Assembly (NCBI GenBank): GCA_017051695.1
Contig: JAFIDK010000005.1
Span: 310,001-374,000 of the forward strand
Direction: 5' to 3'
DNA length: 64,000 nt
DNA from: Algoriphagus aestuarii
GTDB lineage: Bacteria > Bacteroidota > Bacteroidia > Cytophagales > Cyclobacteriaceae
Below the pieces are notes generated by a model. That model was given only the letters and a program-made list of their open reading frames with translations. It was not told where the DNA came from and made no database searches. Shown one piece after another: positions 61,709 to 64,000 of this stretch. The stretch's first letter is position 1; each line of letters opens with the position of its first letter. The position numbers were made by a program, and so were the translations under genes.

Positions 61709-62305
61709 ATGAAAAAATCTTTACTACTATTTTTTGCAATCATTCCTTGTTTTTTGCATTCAAGTGCATTTGCTCAAGAAACCAACAAATTGACTTATTA
61801 CTTTGGAGCAGGTCCTACTATTGACGGTAATGGTGGACTTTTAGGAGTTAACGTAAATAATGAACTAAACTTTAGGTTGGGAAAAAGAACCTCCCTAAAT
61901 CCATCATTAACTTTCTATCAATCTATTGGGTATCTGAATGAAAGAGAAAAATTAAGCAACGACAATTCTTCCGGTCTCTTTACGAACCTGACTTTCAAAT
62001 ACGATGTGTTTAAAACAAAAAATGATTTCAGGGTTTCGCTAGCCTTTGGGCCTTCCTTCCAAATAGGAAGTGAAAATGGATACGGAGGTTCATACCTAGT
62101 CTATGATGATGTTGAAAATTATTATGTAGACATTAAAAACGTAGAGCGTTTTATCAGATTAGGCTACACCCAACAGGTCATTTTCGACTGGAAAAGCAAG
62201 AATGAAAACCGAAGAAACTCTGCTATGGTCAGCATGTCTTCTTTCGGAGGTTATTGGCCTTGGTACCTAATGGCTACTTATCGAATGGGTTTTAAATTGA
62301 AGTAG
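61709..62305 (+). CDS. small outer-membrane beta-barrel-like protein
   Basis: 198 residues with a signal peptide (about 1-22, ending SAFAQE). Alternating hydrophobic strands with glycine and aromatic residues (YYFGAGPTIDGNGGLLGVNV, FRLGKRTSLNPSLTFYQS, SLAFGPSFQIGSENGYGG, YLMATYRMGFKLK) suggest an 8-stranded barrel. No family could be named. The C-terminal residue is Lys, not aromatic, which is atypical for BAM substrates but not exclusive. Tail to tail with the phosphotriesterase-family gene. Confidence 0.6.
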   Translation: MKKSLLLFFAIIPCFLHSSAFAQETNKLTYYFGAGPTIDGNGGLLGVNVNNELNFRLGKRTSLNPSLTFYQSIGYLNEREKLSNDNSSGLFTNLTFKYDVFKTKNDFRVSLAFGPSFQIGSENGYGGSYLVYDDVENYYVDIKNVERFIRLGYTQQVIFDWKSKNENRRNSAMVSMSSFGGYWPWYLMATYRMGFKLK

Positions 62306-62329
62306 CAACAATTATCCTTTGAGAACAGA

Positions 62330-63334
62330 TCATTGTCCATTTCCAAAGGCACGTTTCGGATTTTCTTCCAAAAGTAATTTCCAATCAGCTTCTTCAAATC
62401 CTTTGGCATTTAATGCTGGCATCAGTTTTTCGAAGATATTAGTAAAGGGCACGAAATCTCCTCCTTCAGGCTTTGATGGATCATACCATCCAGCATCATG
62501 GGAAATCAACACATGCTCCAAAATTCCATTTTCCTTTGCAAAAAGTAAGCGGTCTTCGTATTCCTGTAGTCCCCATCCTATTCCATCTAAACTGATCCAA
62601 ACTCCGAGCTGAGCAGCGGTTAGGTAATTCTGAAAATCCTGTTCGGCTTGTGCATGCACCCAAACGAATGCCGAAGGATCAATTCCCATTTTTTGTAGAA
62701 TTTCCACTTCTTGTTTGGCTGTATTCCAAGTTCCAGTGTGGGAATAAATCAACAAGCCGGTATTTTCATGGGTAATCCCCGCGGCACGTACCAGCTTTGC
62801 ATCCACTTCCCGCAATGGTTCTTCTTCATTGACTGAAATTTTGATAAATCCTGGCTTAATTTCCGTATTATCTATTCCTTTTTCAAACTCCCCAATCCAT
62901 CGATCTGCCAGTTGTGATGCATTTTCCTGAAAGACAAAACCCGGCAAATATTTACCTCCCACTGCTCCATAAAAGCCAGTATTGGTGATGAATTGGATCC
63001 CTGATTTTTCACTTAGAATTTTAAGCAGCTCTGGATCTTTTGCCAAGTAGGATGGTGTACAATCAAAAATCGTCTTAACCCCATATTTCTTTACCTCCAT
63101 CAAATAGGGCAAAACTTTTTCTATCACCTTGTCCCTTTGGTAGCGATCGGTAGAAACTGAATCCGCTCCTATAAAATCCACTAACATATGCTCATGGACC
63201 AATGTCAGCCCAATAGAATCTAAAGCAATTGGACCATTGACGGAATTGATGCGTTCAGATTCTATTGTTTCGGATTCAGAACAGGAAAACAATAAAAATG
63301 CAATCAGGAGGACGGGACTAAATTTGTAGCGCAT
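62330..63334 (-). CDS. phosphotriesterase-family lipoprotein
   Basis: 334 residues. Lipobox LLFSC. TIM-barrel amidohydrolase superfamily protein of the PTE branch: LVHEHMLVDF with the paired His ligands, KTIFDCTPSYL, QFITNTGFYGAVGG, PGFIKISVNEEE with the bridging Lys, LLIYSHTGT, VWVHAQAEQDF and VLISHDAGWYDP with the terminal Asp. All metal ligands seem present. Family members hydrolyse lactones or esters; true phosphotriesterase activity is rare. 12 bp after the DUF4221 gene, so an operon is likely. Confidence 0.85.
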   Translation of the reverse strand: MRYKFSPVLLIAFLLFSCSESETIESERINSVNGPIALDSIGLTLVHEHMLVDFIGADSVSTDRYQRDKVIEKVLPYLMEVKKYGVKTIFDCTPSYLAKDPELLKILSEKSGIQFITNTGFYGAVGGKYLPGFVFQENASQLADRWIGEFEKGIDNTEIKPGFIKISVNEEEPLREVDAKLVRAAGITHENTGLLIYSHTGTWNTAKQEVEILQKMGIDPSAFVWVHAQAEQDFQNYLTAAQLGVWISLDGIGWGLQEYEDRLLFAKENGILEHVLISHDAGWYDPSKPEGGDFVPFTNIFEKLMPALNAKGFEEADWKLLLEENPKRAFGNGQ

Positions 63335-63346
63335 ATCTGAAGGTAA

Positions 63347-64000
63347 TTATCTCAACTCATAAAAATAGAAAGTCTGCATATCCTTTTCCACTGCATCAGG
63401 TTCTTCTCCGGGTTTTGTTGTGGAAAACAAAAGATCGCCCACTGACCATAAATTGACATCCAAATTGCCTTGCCAGATCTTCATTTCATCTTTGAAGATC
63501 TGATAATTATACTTAGTCTTATATTTATTAGACAATTCCACATACTCTGGACCACCAACAAAATCTTTTGGCAAATCGTCCACTAAATCCTGGGGTACAA
63601 AACCTGTAAACTGAGTCAAAAGATAACCATTGGTATAGACGAAATTTGAATAATCAGAACTTCCCAAAGCATCTATAAATCCTTGAAATGATTGATCTTC
63701 TTTGGAAGGAGAAATTTGTTTATAGTCATCTCCTGGATCAAGACTAAAACTTTTTTTCAATGTCATATCCGGAATTGAATAGATATACATTTCCGGTGAG
63801 TGCGGAAAAAGTACATGTAAATCCTCGCCTACCAATTTCACAATTGGTTCTAGATTTTTATAAAAACCTGGGTTCAATGCCATTTGACTTTGAGAAGGAA
63901 TAGCAACCGAATGCAAAATATCCAAAGTCTTCCTATCCCGGATCGTCATAAATGGATAGGCTACACTAAAATTCTCTGATTCTTTCACCTCTTTCACATC
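63347..64000 (-). CDS. DUF4221-type protein, 5' end outside the window
   Basis: 218 residues visible, N-terminus cut at the window edge; a GTG at 63997 is internal and not a start. Strand-rich sequence with YPFMTIRDRKTLDI, KLVGEDLHVLFPHSPEMYIYSI, QSFQGFIDALGSSDY and KYNYQIFKDEMKIWQGNLDV, like the beta-propeller DUF4221 lipoproteins common in Cyclobacteriaceae. Family assigned from memory of the pattern. Upstream of the phosphotriesterase-family gene on the same strand. Confidence 0.6.
   Translation of the reverse strand, partial: DVKEVKESENFSVAYPFMTIRDRKTLDILHSVAIPSQSQMALNPGFYKNLEPIVKLVGEDLHVLFPHSPEMYIYSIPDMTLKKSFSLDPGDDYKQISPSKEDQSFQGFIDALGSSDYSNFVYTNGYLLTQFTGFVPQDLVDDLPKDFVGGPEYVELSNKYKTKYNYQIFKDEMKIWQGNLDVNLWSVGDLLFSTTKPGEEPDAVEKDMQTFYFYELR

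Noticed and set aside
1-64000. tRNA, rRNA, insertion sequences, integrases or prophage genes
   Set aside because: Looked for in intergenic spaces and among proteins; none found.

Overview
The window is a gene-dense, roughly 40% GC chromosomal segment of a Bacteroidota bacterium, most likely a marine or aquatic member of the Cytophagales (Cyclobacteriaceae/Algoriphagus-like). The signs are many lipoproteins and Tat-signal secreted enzymes, few Shine-Dalgarno sites, -7 elements of the TAnnTTTG type, the archaeal/eukaryotic-type prolyl-tRNA synthetase, an SDR-type threonine dehydrogenase, DUF4221, DUF1599 and DUF3667 proteins, and a 'planctomycete-type' cytochrome c operon. The genus is inferred from gene content. 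I saw no rRNA, tRNA, CRISPR array, IS element or phage gene.

Layout. 1-7.4 kb: a PaiB-like flavoprotein, a PRC-barrel protein, an AsmA-like protein, then a secreted hydrolase operon (EEP nuclease/phosphatase, DUF1080, DUF2264) facing a GH109-type oxidoreductase. 7.4-13.5 kb: an accessory-looking block made of a 650-bp non-coding stretch, a secreted protein of unknown family, a membrane-anchored STAND ATPase with a C-terminal YEATS-like domain, and a TIR-like protein; this is the best candidate for an undescribed system. 13.6-24.7 kb: ten minus-strand genes joined by 4-bp overlaps or gaps of at most about 10 bp. They encode a flavoprotein, a polyferredoxin, a CslA-like processive GT2, a DPM1-like GT2, a GT-C, three lipoproteins, a hydrolase-OsmC fusion and a GH113-like glycosidase, and look like a surface-glycan operon. 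24.7-27.4 kb: DUF547 lipoprotein, periplasmic rhodanese, Crp/Fnr regulator and an orphan HsdR_N nuclease-fold protein.

27.4-46.5 kb is mostly housekeeping: amidohydrolase, helix-hairpin-helix protein, hemA, WG-repeat protein, floA with its NfeD partner, proS, a Gly/Tyr/Ser-rich lipoprotein with an outer-membrane barrel, DUF1599-MauE/DoxX-aroK divergent from folP-cdaA (c-di-AMP synthesis), an M15-like peptidase, and the divergent kbl/tdh pair that converts threonine to glycine and acetyl-CoA.

46.5-53.2 kb: an operon of PSD1-type cytochrome c protein, possible 28-residue peptide, DUF1501 protein, secreted TIM-barrel isomerase, and a DUF2231-cytochrome c-LRR protein, closed by a strong terminator. 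53.2-64 kb: ArsC/Spx-like protein, DUF3667 protein, hemL, ABC-type binding protein with TPRs, guaA, a REP-like inverted repeat, an M28 peptidase, a small barrel-like protein, a phosphotriesterase-family lipoprotein and a DUF4221 protein cut by the window edge. Many convergent gene pairs share symmetric intrinsic terminators, some reaching into coding sequence.
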